Assembly: GCA_963725425.1 (NCBI GenBank)
Contig: CAVRYJ010000041.1
Location: 1-64,000, forward strand
DNA: 64,000 bases
Reading direction: 5' to 3'
Source of the DNA: Clostridium_I sp963725425
Lineage (GTDB): Bacteria; Bacillota; Clostridia; Clostridiales; Clostridiaceae
Shown here: one piece after another, positions 13,668 through 22,522 of the stretch
How positions within the stretch are numbered: position 1 is the stretch's first letter
Layout of the letters: each line of letters opens with the position of its first letter
Position numbers and translations under genes: made by a program
Notes under the pieces: generated by a model
Database searches by the model: none
What the model saw: only the letters and a program-made list of their open reading frames with translations
What the model was told of the DNA's origin: nothing

Positions 13668-14774
13668 TTAACTATTTAATAACCTTACAGGTAATACTAG
13701 ATAAGTACAATTATCATTTTCTTTATCTTTTACAACGCATGGACTTACACTACTAGAGAATTCCATGAATACATCTTCTCCTTCCATTATTTTTAGTAGG
13801 TCAATCATATATTTTGCGTTAAATGCAATTTCCAAAGGCTGACCTTGCAAATTTATATTTAATTCTTCTCTTACGTTTCCCAATTGAGAATTAGAAGTGA
13901 GAATCATGTATTCATCATTGATGTTAAATTTTATAAGATTTGTATTTCCTTCTTTCGCTACAAGGGATGCTCGCTCTATACAACTTAAAATTTCACCTCT
14001 ATTTACAGTTATTTTTAAATTGTATTCTTCAGGAATGATAGCTGTATATTTTATAAATTCTCCTTCTAAAAGTCTTGATATTATCTTTGTTTCTCCAAGT
14101 GTTATAAGAATATGATTTGTTGTGAAAGTAATATTCACATCGCCCTCATCTTCTAAAATTTTGACTACTTCATTTAATGTTTTTCCTGGAATAACTGCTC
14201 TAACAGCACTTTCACTATCTATATCTATATTTTCACTTTTTAGTGCCAATCTATAGCCATCTAGTGCTACTAAGTTTATTTTTTTATCTTTTATTTCAAA
14301 TAAAACACCTGTTAGTATTGGCCTTGATTCATCTTGAGCTACTGCAAATATAGTTCCTTTTATCATGTTTTTTAATAATTTCTGTTCTATAGAAAAAATA
14401 TTATTCTCATCAATAGTTGGGAGTGTTGGAAAGTCATCTGCGTTCATGTGAACTAAATTAAATTTAGTTTTTTCACATATTATTTCTATAGAGTTATCTG
14501 TAGTAGAGCTTAATTCTATTTCATTATTTGGTAATTTTCTTACTATATCACCAAAGAGTCTAGCATCTACTACTATTTTTCCGCTTTCTAGTACTTCAGC
14601 ATCTATTGTAGTTTCAATACTTAAATCAATATCAGAACCTATTATTGTTATTTTTCCATCTGATGCCTCTAACAACAATCCTTGAAGTATAGGCATAGCT
14701 GATTTTCCAGTTACTGCTTTTTGAGCTACTGAAATGGCTTCTTGCAATATTGTTTTTTTACATATAAATTTCAT
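13668..14774 (-). CDS. dnaN: DNA polymerase III beta subunit (sliding clamp)
   Basis: 368 residues, the normal length. Three clamp folds are seen, with MPILQGLLLEA in domain 1, SRPILTGVLFEI in domain 2 and the C-terminal CTYLVLPVRL that closes most DnaN proteins. As a ring-shaped dimer it tethers polymerase III to DNA. GGGAGG lies seven bases upstream. The long dnaA-dnaN spacer carries the origin. Confidence 0.98.
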   Translation of the reverse strand: MKFICKKTILQEAISVAQKAVTGKSAMPILQGLLLEASDGKITIIGSDIDLSIETTIDAEVLESGKIVVDARLFGDIVRKLPNNEIELSSTTDNSIEIICEKTKFNLVHMNADDFPTLPTIDENNIFSIEQKLLKNMIKGTIFAVAQDESRPILTGVLFEIKDKKINLVALDGYRLALKSENIDIDSESAVRAVIPGKTLNEVVKILEDEGDVNITFTTNHILITLGETKIISRLLEGEFIKYTAIIPEEYNLKITVNRGEILSCIERASLVAKEGNTNLIKFNINDEYMILTSNSQLGNVREELNINLQGQPLEIAFNAKYMIDLLKIMEGEDVFMEFSSSVSPCVVKDKENDNCTYLVLPVRLLNS

Positions 14775-15028
14775 TTAAAAGCCTCCCTTATTAACATTAA
14801 TTATAGTGGTTTTAATAGAGTAGATATGATAATAATTATAGTAGTAGTAGTAGTAGGGGCTGTTGATATGTGGATAACATCGAAGAACTTATATATCACT
14901 TAATTTTGGTTAAAAATAATTGTGGATAAGTAAACGTCAAAAAAAATGAGTTATCCACATTGTTAACAACAATTTTAATTCTGTTTTTTATCCACAGGGT
15001 TAAATTGATTTATTATAAACAATTGTTA
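14775..15028. other. oriC core: DnaA-trio unwinding module and DnaA boxes
   Basis: This dnaA-dnaN spacer has six consecutive TAG trios (14839-14856), a GGGG run (14856-14859), a box-like TGTTGATAT (14861-14869), then a consensus DnaA box TGTGGATAA (14869-14877). Further consensus boxes are at 14921-14929, 14951-14959 and 14988-14996. The order trio array, G run, DnaA boxes is that of the bacterial basal unwinding system described for Bacillus subtilis, where DnaA bound at the boxes extends onto the trios and opens the helix. The AT-rich side at 14775-14838 would be the opened DNA. Confidence 0.9.
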
Positions 15029-16371
15029 TTACTTTTGATTTATCTTCTTTGTTATTTCGCTTATTGCGTTTTTTAAAGAATCATCCTTTTTTAAACATTC
15101 AGAGATTTTTTCATATCCATGAATTACAGTAGTATGATCTCTACCTCCAAATTCCTCACCTATTTTAGGTAAAGACATATCAGTTAATTTTCGAGATAAG
15201 TACATAGCTATTTGTCTAGGATAAGCTATGTTTCTGGTACGTCTAGGTGATTTAAAATCTTCTATTCGTAAATTATAATAGTTAGCAACAATATCTTGAA
15301 TTAGTTCTATGGTTACTTGTCTTGATTGTCTGTTTGAAATTATATCTTTTAATGCTTCAGATGCAAGATCTATACTTATTTCTCTATTAGTCAAGGAAGA
15401 AAAAGCGACTATTCTTATTAAGGCACCTTCTAATTCTCTTATATTTGATTTAATTTTAGTAGCTATATAAACCATTACCTCATTTGGTATATTTATAGTT
15501 TCTAAATCTGCTTTTTTCTTTAAAATAGCAATTCTTGTTTCAAAATCAGGGGCCTGGATATCGGCTATAAGTCCCCATTCAAATCGGGATCGTAATCTGT
15601 CTTCCAGTGTTGGTATTTCTTTTGGAGGTCTATCACTAGAAAGTATAATTTGTTTGTTATTTTCATGAAGAGCGTTGAATGTGTGGAAGAATTCTTCTTG
15701 AGTACGCTCTTTTCCACCAATAAATTGAACATCATCTATAAGAAGAACATCTATATTTCTATACTTAGTTCTAAACTCTTCATTTTTATCATCTTTAATT
15801 GAGTTTATAAGTTCATTAGTAAACTTTTCTGATGAAACATATACAACTTTTGCTTTTGGATTATTTTGGAGTATATAATGCCCAATAGCATGCATAAGAT
15901 GAGTTTTACCAAGTCCAACGCCACCATATATAAACAAAGGATTGTATGCTTTTGCAGGTGCTTCTGCAACAGCTAAACAGGCAGCATGAGCAAAACGATT
16001 ACTATTACCTATAACAAAAGAATCAAATTTGTATTTTGGATTTAACATTGTAGGCATATCATCACTATTGTTTGATAAATTACTTTCATCAGCCACATCT
16101 TCGTCCATTTCTGCTGTTTCTTCTGAAAGTATATTGAAAATTAGAGAAGATTTTTTGTTGTGATAAGTTTTACAGCATTAGAAAGTAAGTCCTTATATCT
16201 ACTTTCTAATATTTCCTTAGTAAACTGATTAGGGACACCAAGTCTTATGTAATTGTTATCTATAGATAAGGGAGATATACTTTTTATCCAAGTATTAAAG
16301 CTAACTTCTGTTAGCTCTCCCTTTATTATGTTTAAAGTTTTTTCCCATATTTCATTTAATTGGGTGCCCAT
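15029..16371 (-). CDS. dnaA: Chromosomal replication initiator DnaA, interrupted by an apparent frameshift
   Basis: Two open frames, 16371-16141 (76 aa) and 16108-15029 (359 aa), together make one DnaA. Domain I (QLNEIWEKTLNIIKGELTEVSF) is in the first; AAA+ Walker A GGVGLGKTH, Walker B LLIDDVQFI and the DNA-binding signature GGRDHTTVIHGYEKI are in the second. In the linker the minus strand reads C-A6-TCTTCTC (around 16150-16157); one extra A restores a single 447-residue frame of normal family length. An essential gene cannot be dead, so a missing base in the assembly is the likely cause; a -1 ribosomal slip at A AAA AAT is the alternative. GGAGG precedes the ATG. Confidence 0.9.
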
Positions 16372-16790
16372 GTTTTATCCTCCAGTAAAAAAAAATTTTG
16401 TTCAAAATATAAAAGTTATTAACAATGATATCAACAAATTATTATATATATCTTAGGTTGTTGACAAACTAAGCAAAAGTTATTCACATGTTTATAATAT
16501 TGTTGATAGAAATATTATAATAAAATTATCCACAATATTTTTAAAATATATATTAACAGGGTAAAATCGTATAAAAACAGAGTATTTTTAATAAATAACT
16601 AGATAATTGATGGTTTATACTCATTAATTAAACAAGTTATGCACAATTTTGTCCACAGTCTGTGTATAACTTTTTTATTATTATAATTATTAACAACCCT
16701 TTTTATAATAGCAAAACATAAACATCTATTCAAGAAGTTATCCACAAAAAAACTTTTTTAGTTTTAAATTTATCAACAAATGGCTTTATA
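16372..16790. other. Upstream origin region with DnaA boxes
   Basis: AT-rich spacer between dnaA and rpmH. DnaA-box matches: TTATTCACA 16480-16488, TTATCCACA 16526-16534, TTATGCACA 16637-16645, TTGTCCACA 16649-16657, TGTGTATAA 16661-16669, TTATCCACA 16738-16746, TTATCAACA 16770-16778. With the dnaA-dnaN spacer this gives the two-part origin typical of Firmicutes; the cluster here probably also autoregulates dnaA. Confidence 0.85.
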
Positions 16791-16819
16791 TTGACATTAA
16801 TATAAGGTGAATATATAAT
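16791..16819 (+). promoter_or_regulatory. rpmH promoter
   Basis: Perfect TTGACA (16791-16796), a 17-base spacer and perfect TATAAT (16814-16819), 79 bases before rpmH. Confidence 0.85.
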
Positions 16820-16897
16820 ATAAAAGTAAAACTAAAATTAGTTAGTAAGTAAATTGCTATATAAAAAATTGATTAGCATTAAGGAGGTGCATGCAAT

Positions 16898-17032
16898 ATG
16901 TTTATGACTTATCAACCAAAAAAGAAACAAAGATCAAGAGAACATGGCTTTAGAAAGAGAATGAGCACTCCACAAGGGAGAAATATTCTTAGTAAAAGAA
17001 GATTTAAAGGTAGAAAGAAATTGACAGCATAA
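16898..17032 (+). CDS. rpmH: Ribosomal protein L34
   Basis: 44 residues (MFMTYQPKKKQRSREHGF..), with the family motif HGFRKRMSTPQGRNILSKRR. Basic, normal length. AAGGAGGTG lies eight bases before the ATG at 16898; a second in-frame ATG two codons on is less well placed. It is the first gene of the rpmH-rnpA unit on the right replichore. Confidence 0.98.
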   Translation: MFMTYQPKKKQRSREHGFRKRMSTPQGRNILSKRRFKGRKKLTA

Positions 17033-17033
17033 G

Positions 17034-17054
17034 GGCCGCTTTTGTGGCCTTTTT
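17034..17054 (+). terminator. Terminator or attenuator between rpmH and rnpA
   Basis: GGCCGC, TTTT loop, GTGGCC, then TTTTT. It begins two bases after the rpmH stop. Partial termination here would give far more L34 than RnpA, as known for other bacteria. Confidence 0.75.
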
Positions 17055-17089
17055 CCATAATTGCAGAGAAAAGGAGCAACAGATTTTAT

Positions 17090-17446
17090 ATGAAAGATGA
17101 CAAAATAAGAAAGAATTCAGAGTTCAGAATTGTCTATAGAAAAGGAAAATCTTTCTCTAATAAGCTTCTTGTTTTATATGTATTTAAAAATTTCAAGAAT
17201 AAGGATATCAATAGAGTTGGAATATCTGTAAGCAAAAAAGTAGGAAAGAGTGTAATTAGAAGCAGAGTTAAAAGATTAATAATTGAAAGCTATAGATTGA
17301 ACAAAGAATCATTTAAAAAAAGTTATGATTTCGTATTTATTGCTCGATTTGCTTGTAATGATAAAGGATACAGAGAGGTTGAAGCTTCTATGAATAATCT
17401 GTTTAGGAAAGCAGGTTTATATTTGGATGAAAATAATATTAATTAA
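17090..17446 (+). CDS. rnpA: Ribonuclease P protein component
   Basis: 118 residues from the ATG at 17090; a frame open further upstream would start within the terminator and lacks homology, and AAGGAG lies at 17071-17076. The family core is clear: IRKNSEFRIVYRKGKS, then the RNR-like basic helix GKSVIRSRVKRLIIESYR. It binds RNase P RNA and helps recognise pre-tRNA leaders. The end overlaps yidD by 20 bases. Confidence 0.95.
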   Translation: MKDDKIRKNSEFRIVYRKGKSFSNKLLVLYVFKNFKNKDINRVGISVSKKVGKSVIRSRVKRLIIESYRLNKESFKKSYDFVFIARFACNDKGYREVEASMNNLFRKAGLYLDENNIN

Positions 17447-17636
17447 ATTAATTAAATTTTATAGAAAATATATATCGGTATTAAAAAAACCAAGTTGTAG
17501 ATTTTATCCCACCTGTTCTATGTATGCAATCGAAGCAATTGAAAAATATGGTGCGGTAAAAGGTGGTTTTATGGCAATTTGTAGAATTTTCAGGTGTAAT
17601 CCTTTTAATAAGGGAGGATATGATCCTGTCAAATAA
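17427..17636 (+). CDS. yidD: Membrane protein insertion efficiency factor YidD
   Basis: 69 residues. It shows the YidD core with CRFYPTCSMYAIEAIEKYG and RCNPFNKGGYDPV. Homologs assist YidC-dependent membrane insertion at the inner face of the membrane. The start overlaps rnpA, which suggests translational coupling, since no strong ribosome binding site is visible. Confidence 0.93.
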   Translation: MKIILIKLIKFYRKYISVLKKPSCRFYPTCSMYAIEAIEKYGAVKGGFMAICRIFRCNPFNKGGYDPVK

Positions 17637-17655
17637 AATCTAGGAGGATATGATT

Positions 17656-18453
17656 TTGTTCAAAATCCCATTCTTAAATAATATATTCATTAACTTTTTT
17701 AATGCTATAAACAATGGTATTTTAGGTATTTTGCCAAACAAAAATATATCATATGGCTTATCAATAATTATTCTCACGATTATAATAAGGATGATACTAT
17801 TTCCCTTTAACTATAAACAGTTAAAATCTTCGTTTCTTATGACAAAAATTTCTCCAGATGTAAAGATACTTCAGACTAAGTATAAGAGTGATCCAACAAA
17901 GCTTAATGAAGAAACTATGAAGTTATATAAAGAAAAAGGGGTTAATCCATTTGGAGGATGTTTACCACTTATACTTCAATATCCTATATTGATTGCTTTA
18001 TATTTCGTTTTCTCTACATTAACAGGCATAAAAGGCGTTGGATTTTTATGGATTCACGATTTGTCTAAGATTGCCAGTTTTAAAGATTGGACATCATTAA
18101 TACTTCCTGTTTTTTCTGGTGCAACTACATATGTGTCTGGAATGCTTATGACAGCAAACAATGCTGATAAAGCTCAAGCAAAGCAATCACAAAGTATGAA
18201 TTTAATTATGTCCGGAGTATTTTTATTTATGAGTTTAAGATTTAATGCTGCATTAGTTCTTTACTGGACGGTAGGTAATTTAATACAAATGTTACAAACA
18301 AGGATTGTTATGCTTATGCTTTCAAAGAAAATGGATGATGACGATAACGATAATGATAGCGACAAGAATAAAACTATTGGAGATGCTGATCCTTCAAAAA
18401 ATAAAATAAGTAAGAAGGATAAGTATAAGAAAAAAGTACCTAATAATAACTAG
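17656..18453 (+). CDS. yidC: Membrane protein insertase YidC/OxaI family
   Basis: 265 residues from a TTG at 17656, which has AGGAGG eight bases upstream; an in-frame ATG at 17650 is only two bases from that site. About five membrane segments are visible; conserved stretches are SIIILTIIIRMILFPFNYKQ and GCLPLILQYPILIALYFVF. The arginine in the first segment (IIIRMIL) corresponds to the hydrophilic-groove residue of the family. The C-terminus is a charged, D/N/K-rich tail. It inserts membrane proteins and sits with its helper yidD and RNA-binding jag. Confidence 0.93.
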   Translation: MFKIPFLNNIFINFFNAINNGILGILPNKNISYGLSIIILTIIIRMILFPFNYKQLKSSFLMTKISPDVKILQTKYKSDPTKLNEETMKLYKEKGVNPFGGCLPLILQYPILIALYFVFSTLTGIKGVGFLWIHDLSKIASFKDWTSLILPVFSGATTYVSGMLMTANNADKAQAKQSQSMNLIMSGVFLFMSLRFNAALVLYWTVGNLIQMLQTRIVMLMLSKKMDDDDNDNDSDKNKTIGDADPSKNKISKKDKYKKKVPNNN

Positions 18454-18483
18454 CCTTATCCTGAAAAGGGGGTGTCTTATGAT

Positions 18484-19110
18484 ATGAAATGTATGGAATT
18501 TATAGGGAAAACTATTGATGAAGCAAAAGAACATGCACTTAGTGAACTTGGCGTTGATGAAGACAGAGTTCAAATTGAAGTTATTGATGAAGGTAGCAAG
18601 GGACTTTTAAGTTTTATAGGAAAAAGGCCTGCTAAAATATCAGTTACGGTAAATAAAGATTATTGTGAAGTGGCAAGATCTTTTTTAACTAGCATTCTAG
18701 AAAATATGAACATAGAAGCAGAAATCACCATAAATGAAAGCAATAATATATTAGAAATTGAACTTAAAGGATCTAGTATGGGTATTTTAATTGGATATAG
18801 AGGAGAAACTTTAGATTCAATTCAATATCTTGTTAATTTAGTAGTAAACAAAGGTCAAGACGGACAATATAAAAGAGTAGTGCTTGATGCAGAAAACTAT
18901 AGAGACAAAAGAGAAGAAACATTAAAAAGATTAGCAGTGAGAATGTCTCATAGAGTTGAAAAAACAAGTAAACCCATGAGACTTGAGCCTATGAACCCTT
19001 ATGAAAGAAGGATAATCCATTTTGCTCTTCAAAGCGATAAATATGTTAAAACTTACAGTGAGGGTGATGAACCTCGTAGATACGTAGTAATTGATTTAAA
19101 GAAAGCCTGA
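18484..19110 (+). CDS. jag: RNA-binding protein Jag/KhpB
   Basis: 208 residues from the ATG at 18484 (GGGGGTG nine bases upstream; an in-frame GTG at 18472 lies within that site). Domains in order: Jag_N (FIGKTIDEAKEHALSELG), KH (GILIGYRGETLDSIQYL) and R3H (NPYERRIIHFAL). Homologs form KhpA/KhpB RNA-binding complexes linked to cell division and small-RNA function. It follows yidC by 30 bases in the usual order. Confidence 0.93.
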   Translation: MKCMEFIGKTIDEAKEHALSELGVDEDRVQIEVIDEGSKGLLSFIGKRPAKISVTVNKDYCEVARSFLTSILENMNIEAEITINESNNILEIELKGSSMGILIGYRGETLDSIQYLVNLVVNKGQDGQYKRVVLDAENYRDKREETLKRLAVRMSHRVEKTSKPMRLEPMNPYERRIIHFALQSDKYVKTYSEGDEPRRYVVIDLKKA

Positions 19111-19123
19111 TGGCTTTCTTTTT
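19101..19123 (+). terminator. Intrinsic terminator overlapping the jag stop
   Basis: GAAAGCC, TGAT loop, GGCTTTC, TTTTT. The stem starts before the stop codon of jag, so the last codons form the 5' arm. Confidence 0.88.
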
Positions 19124-19149
19124 ACTTGTATGAAACTAAAATTAAGAGA

Positions 19150-19187
19150 GGAGGAGTTGGTAAGGGTTCCTTACCATAAATATTATG
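19150..19187 (+). promoter_or_regulatory. mnmE ribosome binding site split from its start by a stem-loop
   Basis: The Shine-Dalgarno GGAGGAG (19150-19156) is 28 bases from the ATG at 19185. Between them GGTAAGG (19159-19165), GTT loop and CCTTACC (19169-19175) form a perfect 7-bp stem. With the hairpin folded, the effective gap is 11 bases. Confidence 0.7.
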
Positions 19188-20564
19188 AAAGAATTCGATA
19201 CAATAGCTGCAATAGCCACTGCAATAGGAGAAAGTGGAGTTTCAATAATAAGAGTTTCAGGAAGTAAATCATTAGAGATTGTAAATAAAATTTTCAAGGC
19301 AAAAAATGGAAAGAACATTTTGGATATAAAGACATACACTATGCGTTATGGCAATTTAATAGATGCGAGCAATGGTAGCATTATTGATGAAGTAATAGTC
19401 AGTTTTATGAAAGGACCTAAAAGTTTTACCGCTGAAGATACTGTGGAGGTGAATTGTCACGGAGGCATCTTTGTTACAGGTATAATTTTAGAGGAAATTT
19501 TAAAATGTGGAGCTAGAATTGCTGAGCCAGGAGAATTTACCAAAAGAGCATTTTTAAATGGAAGAATAGATCTTAGTCAAGCAGAGGCAGTTATGGATAT
19601 AATAACATCAAAGACAGAAGCTAGCACGAAAGCAGCAGTTATGCAAGCAGAGGGTAGAGTTTGTAAAGAGATAAATATACTAAGAGATGAATTACTAGAA
19701 ATTATAGCTCATATAGAGGCTACTGTTGATTACCCTGAAGATGATTTAGAAGAAATGACATCCGAAAAGACTACAGAAGTACTTGAAGTTGTTTTAGCTA
19801 AAATAATAAAACTTATTTTAAATGCTGATGAAGGTAAAATATTGAGAGAAGGCTTAAAAACTGCAATTATTGGTAAGCCCAATGTTGGTAAATCTTCACT
19901 TTTAAATGTATTATTAGAAGAAAATAGGGCTATTGTAACGGATGTGGCAGGAACTACAAGAGATGTTATCGAAGAATATATAAATATTAACGGTATACCA
20001 ATAAATCTAATGGATACTGCAGGAATACGCGAAACAGATGATACAATAGAAAAAATTGGTGTAGAAAAATCAAAACAAAAGATAGAAGAAGCTGATTTAA
20101 TAGTATTTATGTTAGATTCTAGCTCTGTTTTAGATGAGAAGGATTTAGAGATAATAGAATATATAAAAAATAAAAAGTACATTGTATTATTAAATAAGAT
20201 AGATTTACCTAGAAAAATAGACGAAAATAGTCTAAAAGATATTAATCCTGAATCTATAATTGAAATTTCAGCAAAAAATGGTTTTGGTATAGATGAATTA
20301 AAAAGCAAAATAGAAAGTCTCTTCTTTAAAGGTAACATTAAATTAAATGATTATGTTATTACAAATACTAGACATAAAGCTGCGTTAATAAAAGCAAGAA
20401 AAAGTTTAGTTGATGCATTAGAAGCCTTAAGGAACACATCTGCAATTGATCTAGCATCAATAGATGTAAGAAATGCTTGGTACGCTTTAGGTGAAGTAAC
20501 GGGGGACACTCTAGAAGAGGATCTTATTGATAAAATATTCAAAAATTTTTGTTTAGGGAAGTAG
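19185..20564 (+). CDS. mnmE: tRNA uridine-5-carboxymethylaminomethyl GTPase MnmE
   Basis: 459 residues. The N-terminal formyl-THF-like domain is followed by the G domain with GKPNVGKSS (P-loop), DTAGIRET and NKID, and the C-terminal catalytic motif FCLGK. With MnmG it modifies the wobble uridine of several tRNAs. The stop TAG directly abuts mnmG upstream signals, giving an mnmE-mnmG-rsmG operon. Confidence 0.98.
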   Translation: MKEFDTIAAIATAIGESGVSIIRVSGSKSLEIVNKIFKAKNGKNILDIKTYTMRYGNLIDASNGSIIDEVIVSFMKGPKSFTAEDTVEVNCHGGIFVTGIILEEILKCGARIAEPGEFTKRAFLNGRIDLSQAEAVMDIITSKTEASTKAAVMQAEGRVCKEINILRDELLEIIAHIEATVDYPEDDLEEMTSEKTTEVLEVVLAKIIKLILNADEGKILREGLKTAIIGKPNVGKSSLLNVLLEENRAIVTDVAGTTRDVIEEYININGIPINLMDTAGIRETDDTIEKIGVEKSKQKIEEADLIVFMLDSSSVLDEKDLEIIEYIKNKKYIVLLNKIDLPRKIDENSLKDINPESIIEISAKNGFGIDELKSKIESLFFKGNIKLNDYVITNTRHKAALIKARKSLVDALEALRNTSAIDLASIDVRNAWYALGEVTGDTLEEDLIDKIFKNFCLGK

Positions 20565-20573
20565 GTGAACGTT

Positions 20574-22460
20574 ATGATTAAATATGTTAGTGATAGTTTT
20601 GATGTAATAGTAATTGGAGCTGGGCATGCGGGATGTGAAGCAGCTCTGGCATCAGCAAGGATGGGAGCCAAAACATTAGTATGTACAATGAACTTAGATA
20701 GTATAGCAATGATGCCTTGTAATCCTAATGTAGGCGGAACTGCCAAAGGACATTTAGTTCGAGAAATAGATGCCTTAGGTGGAGAAATGGGTGTAAATAT
20801 TGATCATACTTTTACCCAATCGAAGATGCTGAATTTATCAAAAGGTCCAGCAGTACATTCTTTAAGAGCACAGGCCGATAAAAAAAGATATTCAGAAAGA
20901 ATGAAAAATGTACTTGAAAAACAAGATAATTTATATATAAAGCAGATAGAAGTTATTAGTATTGATATGAGCGGTGGAAAAGTTAAAGGTGTGCTTACCA
21001 AAAATGGTGCATATTTTGCAGCAAAAGCTGTTATTTTAGCTACTGGAACTTACCTTAAATCAAGAATAATCATTGGTGAAGTAAATTATAGTGGTGGACC
21101 AAGTGGACTGTTCCCAGCAAATGAATTATCACAAAGTCTTGTAGATGAGGGTATAGAACTAAGACGTTTTAAGACAGGTACCCCAGCGCGAATAAATAGA
21201 AGGTCAGTTGATTTTTCAAAGATGATAGAGCAACCTGGAGATGAGATTCTTACACCATTTTCATTTGTAAGTCAAAATATAGATAGAGAACAAGTACTTT
21301 GTTATCTAACTTATACTAACCAGGAAACTCATAATGTTATAAGGGAGAATATAGATAGATCACCTTTGTATAATGGAACTCTTAAAAGTATTGGACCAAG
21401 ATATTGTCCATCTATTGAGGATAAGGTCATGCGATTTCCAGATAAAATTCAGCATCAAATATTTATTGAGCCAGAAGGTGAAAATACTAATGAAATGTAT
21501 GTTGGTGGTATGTCTAGTTCACTTCCTGAGGAAGTTCAATTAAAGATGCTTAGAACAGTAAAAGGGCTTGAAAATGCTGAAATACTAAGAACTGCATATG
21601 CTATTGAATATGATTGTATAGATCCAATTCAACTTAAATTATCTTTGGAATTCAAAAAAATTCAAGGATTATTTGGTGCAGGTCAATTAAACGGGAGTTC
21701 TGGATATGAGGAAGCTGCAAGTCAAGGTCTTATAGCAGGAATAAATGCAGCACTTAAAGTAAAGGATAAGGAACCTTTAATACTATGTAGATCAGATGCG
21801 TATATTGGCGTGCTAATTGATGATCTTGTCACTAAAGGTACGAATGAACCTTACAGAATAATGACGTCAAGAGCAGAGTACAGACTCTTGCTTAGACAAG
21901 ATAATGCTGATCTTAGATTAACTGAAATGGGACGCAAAATTGGATTAGTTACTGATAAGAGATATGAAATTTTTACTAATAGGAAAAAAGCTATATATGA
22001 TGAGATATGTAGACTAAAAAAGCTTCAAATTACAACTAAGAGTGAAGTGAATGATTTCCTTGTGAGTCTTAATTCAGCACCATTAAAGAAACCAGTTAGT
22101 TTATATGAAATTATAAAAAGACCAGAACTTAACTATAATGATGTAGAAGGCTTAGACAAAGAAAGACCTAATTTGTTAAAGCATATAACTGATGAAGTTG
22201 AAATTATGACCAAGTATGAAGGCTACATTTGTAAGCAGATTGAGCAGGTTAATCAGTTTAAAAAGTTTGAAAGTAGAGTTATCCCGGATGATATAGACTT
22301 TAACATGGTAAGAGGTTTAAGGGTTGAAGCAATTCAGAAAATGAATAAATTGAAACCTGCTAATTTAGGCCAGGCATCAAGAATCTCAGGAGTATCACCG
22401 GCAGATATATCAGTTCTAATGATATATCTTGATCAATACTTCAAGGCAAAGACAAAATAA
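20574..22460 (+). CDS. mnmG: tRNA uridine-5-carboxymethylaminomethyl enzyme MnmG
   Basis: 628 residues from the ATG at 20574, which has TAGGTGA five bases upstream (a GTG nine bases earlier is part of that site). The FAD fold is seen in VIVIGAGHAGCEAALASARMG; conserved PCNPNVGGTAKGHLVREIDALGG and GLFGAGQLNGSSGYEEAA follow. It is the FAD partner of MnmE in tRNA wobble modification. Nine bases separate it from mnmE. Confidence 0.98.
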   Translation: MIKYVSDSFDVIVIGAGHAGCEAALASARMGAKTLVCTMNLDSIAMMPCNPNVGGTAKGHLVREIDALGGEMGVNIDHTFTQSKMLNLSKGPAVHSLRAQADKKRYSERMKNVLEKQDNLYIKQIEVISIDMSGGKVKGVLTKNGAYFAAKAVILATGTYLKSRIIIGEVNYSGGPSGLFPANELSQSLVDEGIELRRFKTGTPARINRRSVDFSKMIEQPGDEILTPFSFVSQNIDREQVLCYLTYTNQETHNVIRENIDRSPLYNGTLKSIGPRYCPSIEDKVMRFPDKIQHQIFIEPEGENTNEMYVGGMSSSLPEEVQLKMLRTVKGLENAEILRTAYAIEYDCIDPIQLKLSLEFKKIQGLFGAGQLNGSSGYEEAASQGLIAGINAALKVKDKEPLILCRSDAYIGVLIDDLVTKGTNEPYRIMTSRAEYRLLLRQDNADLRLTEMGRKIGLVTDKRYEIFTNRKKAIYDEICRLKKLQITTKSEVNDFLVSLNSAPLKKPVSLYEIIKRPELNYNDVEGLDKERPNLLKHITDEVEIMTKYEGYICKQIEQVNQFKKFESRVIPDDIDFNMVRGLRVEAIQKMNKLKPANLGQASRISGVSPADISVLMIYLDQYFKAKTK

Positions 22461-22522
22461 TAGTGGCCCAAAATGTAATAATATTGAATATAGTTAATTA
22501 TGTTTACTTAAAAGGAGGAAAA

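Noticed and set aside
19730..20746. Long minus-strand frames (up to 202 codons) opposite mnmE and mnmG
   Set aside because: They are serine/isoleucine-rich shadows of the AT-rich coding strand.
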